DNA of 64,000 nucleotides, taken from contig NZ_JAEPNI010000002.1 in the NCBI RefSeq assembly GCF_017643475.1, positions 372,001 through 436,000 of the forward strand. Direction: 5' to 3'. The translations under genes were made by a program, and so were the position numbers. This DNA is from Maricaulis sp. (GTDB taxonomy: Bacteria; Pseudomonadota; Alphaproteobacteria; Caulobacterales; Maricaulaceae). Shown in pieces: positions 16,195 to 25,510 of the stretch. Each line of letters starts with the position of its first letter. Position 1 is the stretch's first letter. The notes below the pieces were generated by a model. That model worked only from the letters and a program-made list of their open reading frames with translations, ran no database searches and was not told the origin of the DNA.

Positions 16195-18975
16195 ATGGGA
16201 AACTCGCTGGACAACAAGCAGAACCTCTACAGCACGCTGCGTGCCCATGCCGACCTCATCGCGACCAACCCCCAGACCAATTCGGTTTTTCGTTTGGCTC
16301 AGGACCTGTTCTTCGGGCTCGGCAAGGATGAAACCGCACCTGCCAGGCTGGTTGAACTGGCGCAAGAGATCGGCAGCGACCTTACGCGTTCGCGCGCTCA
16401 GCGGCTGCGCGAACAACACAGGCTGGATAGAGACGACCCTTGGCATGCACTCGAAGGCAAGCTGGATACGCTTGCCCGGGATTTTGAACTCCTGCGGGCC
16501 ACGGTCGAGAAACCGCTCGGAGGTCTGGTCTTCACAGCCCATCCGACCTTTGCCTATGACCCGGCGACCTATGACCAGTTGGCCGCGTTATCTGTTGGCG
16601 AGCTAGGCGCCGACTCAGCGCTTAAACCCTCCCGGCCGCGCACCTCGGTCACTCTGGATGACGAACACTCTGCGACCCAGGCCGGCATCGCCAACGCCCA
16701 GGCCTCCGCCCGCAACTACCTCTCCCGCGTGCTCACCAAGGCCAGGGATGCCTACCCTGATGACTGGCACACACTGCGCCCCAATGCACCGAGCATCGCG
16801 TCGTGGGTGGGATATGATCTGGACGGCCGCTCCGATATCAGCTGGTCAAAATCCTTCGCCAATCGCTTGAGAGAAAAAGCCGAGCAGCTCGATCGATATT
16901 GCACCGCGCTGGACAGTCTAGCGCATTCCGCACGCTCGGAACTGGGCACACTTCGCGACGATCTCAGCCGGGCACTCGCGCTTTCGCGCCGTGAAGCTGC
17001 AGCGTTCGATGCCGCCGGGGACGACCTCGCTGGCCAGGTCGAGGCAGCCAACCTCCTCACCACGGCCCACCCGGATCGCATTACCGATCTGGAGCGGGCC
17101 CGTGAGATATTGAGGACCGCAGCTGCCGACGCAACACTCGACGACCAGGCCCGTCTGGACTGTGCTATTCTGGCGGCGGAAATGCAGAGTTATGGCCTGG
17201 GCACCGCGCGCATCCATCTGCGGCTCAACGCCATCCAGATCGGCTCTGTCATCCGCCGCGACCTCGGCATCCAGCCCAATGATGCGCAGCTGGGCCGGGT
17301 CGCTCTGGAAACGCTCAATGAACGCGCCGAGAATATTGAGCCGGTCGCGATCAATTTTGGTGATCTCGTCACCGAACAATCCACCGCTCGGCGCCAGATG
17401 ATGTTGTGCGCGCAGATCCTCAAACATGTCGACGCGCACACCCCGATCCGCTTCCTGATTGCAGAGAGCGAAAATCCGGCAACCGTCATGGGCGCGCTTT
17501 ACCTGGCCAAACAGTATGGGGTTGCCGACCATCTCGACATTTCACCCCTGTTCGAGACGCCGGCCGCCCTTAAAAACGGTGGTCGCTTCATCACCCGCCT
17601 TATCCGCTCAAGTGCCTTTGCCGATCATGTAAAGACACGCGGCCAGCTGAGTGTGCAGTTCGGCTTCTCCGATGCTGGACGTTTTATTGGCCAGATTGCC
17701 GCCGGAATGGCGATCGAGCGAATCCAGAACCTGATCGCGCAGTCGCTCGCCCGGGAACTGCCGGGCATCGCGCTTTTGGTCTTCAACACACACGGGGAAT
17801 CCATCGGCCGCGGCGCCTATCCCGGCAGTCTGAAAGACCGGCTGGATTATGTCCTGTCCCCCTGGACACAAGCCCGCTGCGCCGCCAAGACAATCGCCCT
17901 GCGCAATGAAGTGTCCTTCCAGGGCGGGGACGGCCTGTTGCATTTCGCACGGCCACAGCTCTCTGACAGCACCGTTGCGACGCTTGCCGTTCACGCACTG
18001 ACGACACCACCCCTGCCCGATGACCCCTTTTATAGCGACACTAACCTGGTCTGGGACGTCTATCGCGAGATCCGGGACTGGCACGAAGACCTGTTCGAAA
18101 ATGAAAACTATGCCGGCCTGATCAGTGATCTGGGCCCGGGGTTTCTCTGGCAGGCCGGCTCGCGCCCGACCCGTCGCGCCAAAGCGGGCGGTCCGCGCAC
18201 CCTGCGCGCGATTTCCCACAATGCCATCCTGCAACAGGTTGGCGTGCCGGTGAATTCTGCCTGTGGCTTCGGATCAGCCATGCCATCGGAGCGCGACGAG
18301 CTGGTCAGTCTCATCAACCGTTCCGACCGCATGCGCCAGCTGGTCGACCTGGCCATCTCTGCACGAATGAACACTAGCGTACCGGCCCTTCGGGGTTATG
18401 CCGAGGTGTATGCGCCCAGCCTCTGGATTGCGCTGTCCAAACAACAATCCGATGAAGTGCGGCACGCGCGCATCCGGGTTGCCGACGAGGTTCGCCGAGG
18501 AGGCACAAGTCATCATGTCCAGAATTGCGCAGACCGTTTCTCTGTGGACCTCGGCGAGTTCGACGAGCTGATAAGCCGGCTGGATGAACCACGGCCAATT
18601 GATGCCCGGCATGAGGCGAGGATTCCGATCCATGCCCTGCACGCCCTTCGCCAGGGCGCCATGTTACGGGTTCTGGAAATCGCCGGGGCGCTGCCCGCCA
18701 TATCCGCGCGTCATGGTTATGCCGTGGGCGATATTATCGCCCTTCTGCTGGACATGCGTCTTCGTGAGGCCATTGCAATGCTGTGCGAGGCTTTCCCGTT
18801 GTTTGCCGGCGAGACCGAATTGCTGGACCAGCTGACCGAGACACGCAGCCAGGCAGGCTGGCAAGGTGATTACAGCGACATCCGGTGCAGCGTGATCGAG
18901 CCGCTAGAAGCCCTCGCGGAGCTGATCGAGACCGTCTCGGTAGAGCTGCCCCAGGCCTATGCCGCTTACGGATAG
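16195..18975 (+). CDS. phosphoenolpyruvate carboxylase homologue, divergent
   Basis: A 926-residue PEP carboxylase family protein, expected to make oxaloacetate from PEP and bicarbonate. The first catalytic His is present in FTAHPT (His about 116), with TTAHPDRITDLERAREIL later. Other active-site signatures deviate. The GYSDSxKDAG motif reads GFSDAGRFIGQ (about 490-500). The FHGRGGSxGRGGGP motif reads HGESIGRGAYPG (about 533-544), keeping one of two Arg. The QGE motif reads FQGGDG. The usual C-terminal NTG is missing (ends AYAAYG). RBS GGGAGG. It may be a divergent but active subgroup, or a homologue with another role. Confidence 0.8.
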   Translation: MGNSLDNKQNLYSTLRAHADLIATNPQTNSVFRLAQDLFFGLGKDETAPARLVELAQEIGSDLTRSRAQRLREQHRLDRDDPWHALEGKLDTLARDFELLRATVEKPLGGLVFTAHPTFAYDPATYDQLAALSVGELGADSALKPSRPRTSVTLDDEHSATQAGIANAQASARNYLSRVLTKARDAYPDDWHTLRPNAPSIASWVGYDLDGRSDISWSKSFANRLREKAEQLDRYCTALDSLAHSARSELGTLRDDLSRALALSRREAAAFDAAGDDLAGQVEAANLLTTAHPDRITDLERAREILRTAAADATLDDQARLDCAILAAEMQSYGLGTARIHLRLNAIQIGSVIRRDLGIQPNDAQLGRVALETLNERAENIEPVAINFGDLVTEQSTARRQMMLCAQILKHVDAHTPIRFLIAESENPATVMGALYLAKQYGVADHLDISPLFETPAALKNGGRFITRLIRSSAFADHVKTRGQLSVQFGFSDAGRFIGQIAAGMAIERIQNLIAQSLARELPGIALLVFNTHGESIGRGAYPGSLKDRLDYVLSPWTQARCAAKTIALRNEVSFQGGDGLLHFARPQLSDSTVATLAVHALTTPPLPDDPFYSDTNLVWDVYREIRDWHEDLFENENYAGLISDLGPGFLWQAGSRPTRRAKAGGPRTLRAISHNAILQQVGVPVNSACGFGSAMPSERDELVSLINRSDRMRQLVDLAISARMNTSVPALRGYAEVYAPSLWIALSKQQSDEVRHARIRVADEVRRGGTSHHVQNCADRFSVDLGEFDELISRLDEPRPIDARHEARIPIHALHALRQGAMLRVLEIAGALPAISARHGYAVGDIIALLLDMRLREAIAMLCEAFPLFAGETELLDQLTETRSQAGWQGDYSDIRCSVIEPLEALAELIETVSVELPQAYAAYG

Positions 18976-19055
18976 AGGCAGACAACCTCTTCTTCATCTT
19001 GCCCTGCTAGACAATCGCGCTACCCGCCGTCGGATGGTCAACTACCAAGGTATCG

Positions 19056-19502
19056 ATGTTCACTCGCCTGGCTTCCAACAACACGATCTTCCTGACCGGG
19101 GTCTTTCTGCTGGTCCTGCAGACGCTCTACGGCCTCTACTGGGCCTGGCATGACATCTCCGCACGGCTTGGCCTGTGGCAGGACGAAGCGGTCGCCCAGG
19201 AATTCCTGGCATCCCTGACCTTCACTCAGGAGTTCTTCTTCTTCAGCCATGTCACGCTGAACATCATCGCCCTCCTCCTGCTTCTGCGTCGCAGCCGGTT
19301 CGTACTACCGGTGTTTGTTGTCTCATTCCTTTTTGACCGGATCGACTGGGTAATGATGACCAACCACACCCTGTTCAATAACCTGTTCGATGGCAGTGGC
19401 CTTACCATGGCCTCCTTCACGGTCCAGGCCTTGATCATCACGGTGTTGACCATTCTGACCTTCGACATCGGAACCGACCCGTCCGACGATCGCCGCGCCT
19501 AG
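19056..19502 (+). CDS. four-TM hypothetical membrane protein
   Basis: A 148-residue protein with hydrophobic segments at about residues 10-30, 62-80, 82-98 and 116-138. It starts 80 bp after the PEP carboxylase homologue on the same strand, with a weak RBS. No family is recognised. The final residues (GTDPSDDRRA) are charged and presumably cytoplasmic. Confidence 0.7.
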   Translation: MFTRLASNNTIFLTGVFLLVLQTLYGLYWAWHDISARLGLWQDEAVAQEFLASLTFTQEFFFFSHVTLNIIALLLLLRRSRFVLPVFVVSFLFDRIDWVMMTNHTLFNNLFDGSGLTMASFTVQALIITVLTILTFDIGTDPSDDRRA

Positions 19503-19541
19503 CGCTGAAGGCTTTTCCGCCTACCCCAAAACCGCCCGGAT

Positions 19542-20015
19542 CTAAAAGCGATCCGTCGACAATGGCAGGGCTGTTTCATGCTTGACCGTGTCGAGCACGA
19601 ACACCGTCTGGAAATCTCGCACGCTTTCATAGGTCGCCAAGCGTTTGAGGACAAAATTGGCCAGCGCCTGGTTATCCGGTGCGACGACCTTGAGCAGGTG
19701 ATCATAAGTCCCGGCCACGGAGTAACATTCCAGCACCCAAGGTTCGCGGTCGATGGCTTTCTTGAACACATCGCTGGCGGCCTCGATGCGCTGATCCAGG
19801 CTGACCTGGATGAAGGCCGTGACGTCAAACCCGGTGGCGTGGCGCGCGATCTCGGCGCGATAGCCGGAGATAATGCCGGCCGCTTCCAGTGACCTGACCC
19901 GGCGCAGACAGGTTGTCTCGGACATGTTGGCGCGGCGGGCCAGTTCCACCATAGCAATGCGTCCTTCGTTTTGAAGCACGGACAGAAGCCGACGATCGTC
20001 TGCATTCAAACTCAT
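19542..20015 (-). CDS. Lrp/AsnC-family transcriptional regulator
   Basis: A 157-residue Lrp/AsnC protein: N-terminal HTH (LNADDRRLLSVLQNEGRIAMVELARRANMSETTCLRRVRSLEAAGII, residues 3-49) and C-terminal RAM ligand domain (about 70-150, with VAGTYDHLLKVVAPD). It is divergent from an OsmC-family gene with 126 bp between starts. Two inverted repeats in that gap are candidate sites for it. RBS GGAGGAAATC is present. Confidence 0.93.
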   Translation of the reverse strand: MSLNADDRRLLSVLQNEGRIAMVELARRANMSETTCLRRVRSLEAAGIISGYRAEIARHATGFDVTAFIQVSLDQRIEAASDVFKKAIDREPWVLECYSVAGTYDHLLKVVAPDNQALANFVLKRLATYESVRDFQTVFVLDTVKHETALPLSTDRF

Positions 20016-20056
20016 GGTGATTTCCTCCGAGATATTGTCAATTTTTGCTTATATTC

Positions 20057-20118
20057 TTCCATTTTGGAAATTGAAAACACAAAAAAGACGGAATACAGCG
20101 AAACGCTGATGGTATTCC
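20057..20118. promoter_or_regulatory. two inverted repeats in the Lrp-OsmC divergent promoter
   Basis: TTCCA-TTT-TGGAA (20057-20069) sits in AT-rich DNA near the Lrp-type gene. A nested repeat at 20090-20118 has outer arms GGAATAC/GTATTCC and inner arms AGCG/CGCT around AAA, ending 24 bp before the OsmC start. Both are plausible binding sites; the nested repeat could also form an RNA hairpin in the osmC leader. Confidence 0.45.
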
Positions 20119-20141
20119 TCCACAATAAAATGGAGAAAAAC

Positions 20142-20765
20142 ATGTCAGCAACCGAAGACTTCAAAGTAGGCGAGCGTGGCGAAGGTCTGCCGGAGATCAC
20201 CCAGTTCGAACCCAGCCCGTTCAAAAAGGGCCGCCCGCCGGAGCCGCTGCATTTCGAGGTCAATATCGTCGCCGAGGCCCATGAACGCCAGAGGAAGAGC
20301 GGCGTCGTGCAAGTCAACATCCCCGGTTTCAGCCCCGCCAAGCTGTACTGCGATGAACAAAAGCCGGTCGGTGACGACACCGCCCCGCCTCCACTGGCGT
20401 ATTTCTCGGCCGGCATCGCCTTTTGCCTGCTGACCCATCTCAGCGACATCCTGACGGCGCGCAAGATCGACATTACCTCGATGAAGATCGAACAACGTAT
20501 CCGCTTCAAGACCAATCTCTCGACCATGCGCGAGCTGGGTTATCCCACTGAGGGCGCCTGTGACGGCATTGAGAGCCATGTCCTGATCGACAGTCCGGAA
20601 GACGCCGCCACAGTACAGAAACTGCTGGAAGAGGCCGAAGGTGCCTGCATGGCCCACTTCGCTCTACGCAATCCGCTGCCATGGATGACGCGCCTCGTTC
20701 ACAATGGTGTCGAACTGGAAAAGCGCGAAGGCGTCGGACCGGAAGAGACCATCGCGGCGGAATAG
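20142..20765 (+). CDS. OsmC family protein
   Basis: A 207-residue OsmC/Ohr-type protein. Conserved features are a Cys in the central helix (AGIAFCLLTHLSDIL, about residues 87-101) and a second in the late helix (EAEGACMAHFALRNP, about 164-178), the usual peroxidatic and resolving positions. The start at 20142 is set by RBS GGAG 8 nt upstream; in-frame codons back to 19971 run into the divergent Lrp gene. The family detoxifies organic hydroperoxides; this longer subgroup is less characterised. Confidence 0.87.
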   Translation: MSATEDFKVGERGEGLPEITQFEPSPFKKGRPPEPLHFEVNIVAEAHERQRKSGVVQVNIPGFSPAKLYCDEQKPVGDDTAPPPLAYFSAGIAFCLLTHLSDILTARKIDITSMKIEQRIRFKTNLSTMRELGYPTEGACDGIESHVLIDSPEDAATVQKLLEEAEGACMAHFALRNPLPWMTRLVHNGVELEKREGVGPEETIAAE

Positions 20766-20925
20766 TCCTGAAGTTGGTTTGGGGTGGGCGTCCGGCGTCC
20801 GCCCCGAACCGGTCGCCTCCACCTGAAGGCACATAGGCCCAGATTTACAATTAGCCCGCCATTAATTGCATTATACTACTGTTCGCAAACTGATTCATTT
20901 CAGCCTGTGAGTGGGAGCCGCCAAA

Positions 20926-22449
20926 ATGACGCACGACAATTTACACGATCCGGAGGCGTCGCGTCTGCGTGCCATCGTCAGCTCCATCACGGAATGCATC
21001 AAGAGTGTCGATCGCGATTGCCGACTGCTCGACATGAACCCTGCCGGCCTGAAAATGATCGCCGCCGACTGCCTCGGTCAGGTCGAGGGACAGTCGGTTC
21101 TGAACCTATTGCTGCCCGCGTATCACGACCAGTTCCGTGACGGTGTCCGGCGGGTGTTCGAAGGCGAAACTGTCGACCAGGAATTCGAAATCCAGGGCCT
21201 GGACGGGACACGTCGCTGGATGCACCAGATGGCGGTTCCCTATTGCGACCCCAGAGGCAATGGTGAAGTAACCGAAATGATCGCGGTGACCCGCGATGTC
21301 ACCAGCCGCGTCGCCGCGGAACGTGCCAAGTCCGTCTTCCTCGCCAATATGAGCCACGAAATCCGAACGCCCATGAATGGCGTACTGGGTTTTCTGGAAT
21401 TGGCCAAACACCGTGAAGACGGCACTTTGTTTCCGGATGAGATCTCGTCCATGCACGCTTCGGCTTCGGCGCTTGTGGTCTTGCTCAACGACATCCTGGA
21501 CATTTCCAAGCTGGACGCGAACGCCGTGCGCATCACGCCGCGCCCCTGTGATGTGGCCAAGCTGACGGATCAGGTCACCCACCTCTTCTCGGCCCAACTG
21601 AAATTCTCCGATGTGGAACTCGGCGTGGACATCGACCCGGCGGTCACTGGACAGTTCAATGTTGATCCGATCCGGCTGCGCCAGATCCTGTCCAACCTGG
21701 TCGGCAATGCCATCAAGTTCACCGAACAGGGCCGCATTGATGTTCGCCTGCGCCCGGAGGGTGTCGACAAGCTGCGGTTCGAGGTCGAGGACACTGGCAT
21801 TGGCATCAGCGAGGAAGACCAGGACCACGTATTCAAGCGCTTCGCCCAGGCCGACGAGACGACGACCCGGCAATATGGTGGTGCTGGGCTGGGGCTGTCG
21901 ATATGCAACAAGCTCTGTGCGCTCATGGGCGGCAGTATGGGAGTGACCAGCACATCGGGCAGCGGTTCGACCTTCCAATTCACTATCGCCGCTGCAAGGG
22001 TTGCTGAAACCGAGACAACAGAACCTGTCTCCAACGCGTGCGCGGGCGAAACCCTCGAGGTCCTGGTCGTGGACGACCAGCGTATCAATCTCACCGTAGC
22101 CAGCGCTCTGCTCAACCAGCTCGGCCACGCCACAACAACCGCGGACGATCCGGAAGTCGCCCTGCGGCTGACCGACGAGAAGGCTTTCGACCTCATCCTG
22201 ATGGACATCCAGATGCCGCTCTGCGACGGAATTGAGCTGACCAAAAGGATTCGCGCGAGCGAAGGCCCGAACACGACAACACCGGTCATCGCCTTTACGG
22301 CCAGCACCATGCAGGAAGAACGTGACCGATATGCCCGGGAAGGCCTCAATGGATGCCTGGCCAAACCAATTGAGATGCGCAGCCTCACCGCCATGCTGGA
22401 AGAATTGCCTGCCAAGGCTGCCACCGGCCGGAAACGCTTCATCGCTTGA
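20926..22449 (+). CDS. PAS-containing hybrid histidine kinase
   Basis: A 507-residue soluble hybrid kinase with no membrane segment. Order: PAS domain (about residues 10-125), H box VFLANMSHEIRTPMNGVLGF (about 140-160), N box LVGNAIKFTEQG, G boxes VEDTGIGISEEDQ and GGAGLGLSICNKL, then a receiver domain (VLVVDDQRINL..., phospho-Asp in LILMDIQMP, Lys in LAKPI). The start at 20926 has RBS GGGAG; an in-frame GTG at 20911 would place the RBS inside the gene. It ends without an adjacent response regulator, so its output is probably a distant histidine phosphotransferase. Confidence 0.93.
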   Translation: MTHDNLHDPEASRLRAIVSSITECIKSVDRDCRLLDMNPAGLKMIAADCLGQVEGQSVLNLLLPAYHDQFRDGVRRVFEGETVDQEFEIQGLDGTRRWMHQMAVPYCDPRGNGEVTEMIAVTRDVTSRVAAERAKSVFLANMSHEIRTPMNGVLGFLELAKHREDGTLFPDEISSMHASASALVVLLNDILDISKLDANAVRITPRPCDVAKLTDQVTHLFSAQLKFSDVELGVDIDPAVTGQFNVDPIRLRQILSNLVGNAIKFTEQGRIDVRLRPEGVDKLRFEVEDTGIGISEEDQDHVFKRFAQADETTTRQYGGAGLGLSICNKLCALMGGSMGVTSTSGSGSTFQFTIAAARVAETETTEPVSNACAGETLEVLVVDDQRINLTVASALLNQLGHATTTADDPEVALRLTDEKAFDLILMDIQMPLCDGIELTKRIRASEGPNTTTPVIAFTASTMQEERDRYAREGLNGCLAKPIEMRSLTAMLEELPAKAATGRKRFIA

Positions 22450-22831
22450 CGGCGCGGCCCCCTGCAACAGTCCGCAATCACTTCGGCACGCTCTAGGCGT
22501 CGCCTAAGCGCGCCGAGCATGGTGACACTGTCTGCGTGAGAGTCCGGCTCAGGCAACGTCAGTTCAAGGGACCAATCAGGCGGGTGGCTCAGGCTGAGTT
22601 GATCGTACTTTCTGTGCGGATCTCCGGCTCGACTTCAGCGCCCTCGCCGCGCCCCGCTCTCCCAGGCGGCTAGACAGGTGTGAGCGTCAAGCCACACAGG
22701 AGAAGATTTCCCGCCCTCCTTGCCAAAGATGTTTTGACTCAACTCTGAGTGAAGGACATGATCCGAAACTTTGAAGTTAATACTATATTATGCGGGCAGC
22801 CGACGCTCGCCATTTTCTCAAGGGGGAAACA
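22450..22831. other. 382-bp intergenic region upstream of the TonB receptor
   Basis: I see no convincing gene here. Near its right end, TTGACTCA-ACTC-TGAGTGAA (22734-22753) is an inverted repeat with one mismatch. It overlaps a possible promoter: TTGACT (22734-22739), 17-bp spacer, CATGAT (22757-22762). The receptor ATG follows about 70 bp later behind AGGGGG. The left part is GC-rich with no clear terminator for the kinase gene. Confidence 0.4.
22734..22762 (+). promoter_or_regulatory. candidate promoter with overlapping inverted repeat
   Basis: -35-like TTGACT and -10-like CATGAT are separated by 17 bp. The arms TTGACTCA and TGAGTGAA (7 of 8 complementary) cover the -35 and spacer, suggesting repression of the TonB-dependent receptor gene downstream. 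No regulator gene is adjacent. Confidence 0.35.
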
Positions 22832-25234
22832 ATGAAAATCCAGAACTTCAAATCGGCTCTGATGGTTATGGCGTCCGTTTCGACGCTCGCCTTGGTCTCA
22901 ACAGCAGCTCACGCGCAGGAGGATGGCGCGTCCGAGGAACGCGAACAGCTCACCGTCCTCGGCTCACGCAACACACAGGCACGCTCGGCCACGGATTCGC
23001 CGGTTCCGATCGATGTCATCTCGCGCGAGGACTTCAACTCTCTCGGCAATTCCGCGGACCTGACCGACAATCTCCGCAATCTGGTGCCGTCCTACACGGC
23101 GACGCCCGCGACAGGTGACGGCAGTGCCTTCATTCGTCCGACATCGCTGCGTGGCATGGCGCCCGACCAGACGCTCGTCTTGGTCAATGGCAAACGCCGC
23201 CACCGCTCTGCGCTGGTCCAGTTCTTCGCGCCTGCAGCTGGTAATGGTGCCCACGGCCCCGATGTCGGCATGATCCCGGGCCTTGCGCTCCAGCGGGTGG
23301 AAGTCCTGCGCGATGGTGCGGCCGCTCAGTACGGTTCCGACGCCATCGCAGGCGTCATCAACTTCGCCGCTCGCGAAGACCGTGAAGGCGCAGAGATCGT
23401 CGCCCAGTATGGTCAGTTCTACGACGGCGAAGTCAGCTACCGCGTCGCCGGTAATGCCGGTTTCCCGCTCGGCGAAGAAGGCTTCCTGAACATCACCGCT
23501 GAATACACCGACAACGAGGCACTCTCGCGCGGTATCCAGCGTCCGGATGCCCAGGCCCTCATCGATGGTGGCACGCCGGGCGTCGGCGCAGACAGCCCGT
23601 TTGGCGATGCGCCGCTTGTCCAGACCTGGGGCCGCCCGGAAACCAGCGGCCTGCGCACGTTCTTCAACGCCGGCATTGATATGGGCGGCGGCACCGAGCT
23701 CTATGGCTTCGGTAATTATGCCGAGACCGAGGGTCGCTACCGCTTCTTCTACCGCAACCCGAACCACTCCTCGCTGGTACCGCTGCGTAATGCCGGTTTC
23801 ACGGGACTTCAGGCGGGTTACACCCCGTTCCTGGACGGTGATCAGACCGATTACAGCCTTGTCGGCGGTCTGCGCGGTGAGAAAGACGGTCTTGGCTTCG
23901 ACTTCAGTGTCGGTTTTGGCCGCAACGAGCTCGACTACTTCCTCAACAACACAATCAACCCGTCGCTCGGTCTGTCCGGTGGCCAGCCGGCCCAGCGCGA
24001 CTTCGACGTGGGTGGCTATGAGCAGGAAGAGCACAATTTCAACGCCGATTTCTCGCGCGCCCTGGGCGACAACATGAATCTCGGTTTTGGTTTTGAATGG
24101 CGCAAGGAAACCTACATCGTCGTGGCAGGCGAGCCGAATTCCTACCAGGGTTCCGGTTCCAACGGCTTTGGCGGTATCCGTCCGGAAGATGCCGGCGATT
24201 TCGAGCGTGAGAACACCGCGCTCTATGTCGATCTCGAGCACGATGTCAGCGACAATTTCCTGATGCAGTATGCTCTGCGTTACGAGGACTTCTCTGACTT
24301 CGGCGAGACGCTGAACGGCAAGATCGCGGCTCGCTACAATGTCTCTGACACCCTCACCCTGCGCGGTGCGGTGTCCACGGGCTTCCACGCCCCGACACCG
24401 GGTCAGGCCAATGTTCGTACGACGATCACAACGTTTGACGGAACGACCGGCCTGCAGGTCGAGGAAGGCCTTGTGCCGGCAACCAACCCGCTGGCGGTCC
24501 TCGCCGGTGGCGCGCCGCTTACCGAGGAAAGCTCGGTGAACTACAGCTTCGGTTTCTCCAACCAGTTCGGACAGGCGACGTCGTTGACGGTCGACTTCTA
24601 CCGCATCGAGGTTGATGACCGGATCTATCGTACCGGCGACATCCAGCCGCAAGGCCCGACCGGTCCGACCATTTCCTTCTACACCAACGCTCTGGACATC
24701 GAATCCCAGGGTGTGGATGTGGTACTGACCTCCGGTTTCGACTGGTCCGGCGACATGAATACCGACGTGACCCTGGCCCTGAACTACAACAAGCTTGAAG
24801 TTGTCGGCCAGAGCCCGGTCGGCGGCGTCAACCCGGTCAGCGATGCAACGATCGAGGATATCGAGAACAACTATCCGGAGCTTCGTTTCGTTGCCACGGC
24901 GAACACCTATTTCGCCGAGAACTGGAACCTGCTGGTGCGTGCCAATTATTATGGCGAGCACTATGACGAGCGTGGCACGATCAACGGTACGGCGGGCAAC
25001 CGCTCGGCCCTGATCGACCAGACGATCTATTTCGATGCCGAGCTCGGCTATGACGTCTCCGACAGCATGCGCCTCGTCTTCGGTGCAACGAATATCTTCG
25101 ACAGCTATGTCGATGAAATTCAGAATGACGGCACGTTTGCCAACCGCATCAGCGTTGGCCTGCCCTACCCGCGCCGTAGTGCCGCGAACTATGAAGGTGG
25201 TTCCTGGTATCTGCGTGCGACCAAGCGTTTCTAA
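22832..25234 (+). CDS. TonB-dependent outer-membrane receptor
   Basis: An 800-residue receptor with a signal peptide (MKIQNFKSALMVMASVSTLA..., cleavage after AHA-Q near residue 29). The plug domain spans about 45-170 (VPIDVISREDF; LRGMAPDQTLVLVNGKRRH; VEVLRDGAAAQYGSDAIAGVINF) and a beta barrel ends in the terminal Phe typical of outer-membrane proteins (RATKRF). The start is set by AGGGGG 7 nt upstream. The substrate is not evident; no uptake or hydrolase genes flank it. A perfect bidirectional terminator follows. Confidence 0.94.
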   Translation: MKIQNFKSALMVMASVSTLALVSTAAHAQEDGASEEREQLTVLGSRNTQARSATDSPVPIDVISREDFNSLGNSADLTDNLRNLVPSYTATPATGDGSAFIRPTSLRGMAPDQTLVLVNGKRRHRSALVQFFAPAAGNGAHGPDVGMIPGLALQRVEVLRDGAAAQYGSDAIAGVINFAAREDREGAEIVAQYGQFYDGEVSYRVAGNAGFPLGEEGFLNITAEYTDNEALSRGIQRPDAQALIDGGTPGVGADSPFGDAPLVQTWGRPETSGLRTFFNAGIDMGGGTELYGFGNYAETEGRYRFFYRNPNHSSLVPLRNAGFTGLQAGYTPFLDGDQTDYSLVGGLRGEKDGLGFDFSVGFGRNELDYFLNNTINPSLGLSGGQPAQRDFDVGGYEQEEHNFNADFSRALGDNMNLGFGFEWRKETYIVVAGEPNSYQGSGSNGFGGIRPEDAGDFERENTALYVDLEHDVSDNFLMQYALRYEDFSDFGETLNGKIAARYNVSDTLTLRGAVSTGFHAPTPGQANVRTTITTFDGTTGLQVEEGLVPATNPLAVLAGGAPLTEESSVNYSFGFSNQFGQATSLTVDFYRIEVDDRIYRTGDIQPQGPTGPTISFYTNALDIESQGVDVVLTSGFDWSGDMNTDVTLALNYNKLEVVGQSPVGGVNPVSDATIEDIENNYPELRFVATANTYFAENWNLLVRANYYGEHYDERGTINGTAGNRSALIDQTIYFDAELGYDVSDSMRLVFGATNIFDSYVDEIQNDGTFANRISVGLPYPRRSAANYEGGSWYLRATKRF

Positions 25235-25258
25235 GAACCGCTTCGCATAAACTGAGGA

Positions 25259-25291
25259 AAAGCCGGCCAGTCTTGGCCGGCTTTTTCTTTT
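25259..25291. terminator. Rho-independent terminator of the TonB receptor
   Basis: AAAGCCGGCCA and TGGCCGGCTTT form an 11-bp perfect stem with a 4-nt loop (GTCT), followed by TTCTTTT. Confidence 0.93.
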
Positions 25292-25369
25292 CCCGATCGC
25301 GAAAGCCGGCATTCAGGTCACGTTCAACAGCACGCCGCTTAAATCCCCTCATTACACAGGGGTCGCACC

Positions 25370-25435
25370 ATGTTGAAATTCATCCTCATCACCGCCAGCT
25401 TCGCGATGCTGGTCACGGGCATCGTCATCAGCTGA
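25370..25435 (+). CDS. possible 21-residue single-TM peptide
   Basis: ATG with RBS AGGGG seven nt upstream encodes MLKFILITASFAMLVTGIVI plus Ser. It is one hydrophobic helix with a Lys near the N-terminus. It lies alone between a terminator and tRNA-Met. The size makes chance occurrence quite possible. Confidence 0.28.
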   Translation: MLKFILITASFAMLVTGIVIS

Positions 25436-25510
25436 AACCATAGCAATTCGCGACGGAACACCGCCGGCAAGCATGGCTGCCGGTATCGGACCCATTATTC
25501 GAGAGAGAAG

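Noticed and set aside
22964-25312. 782-codon minus-strand frame opposite the TonB receptor
   Set aside because: A mirror frame caused by strong codon bias; the plus strand encodes a clear receptor with signal peptide, plug and terminal Phe.
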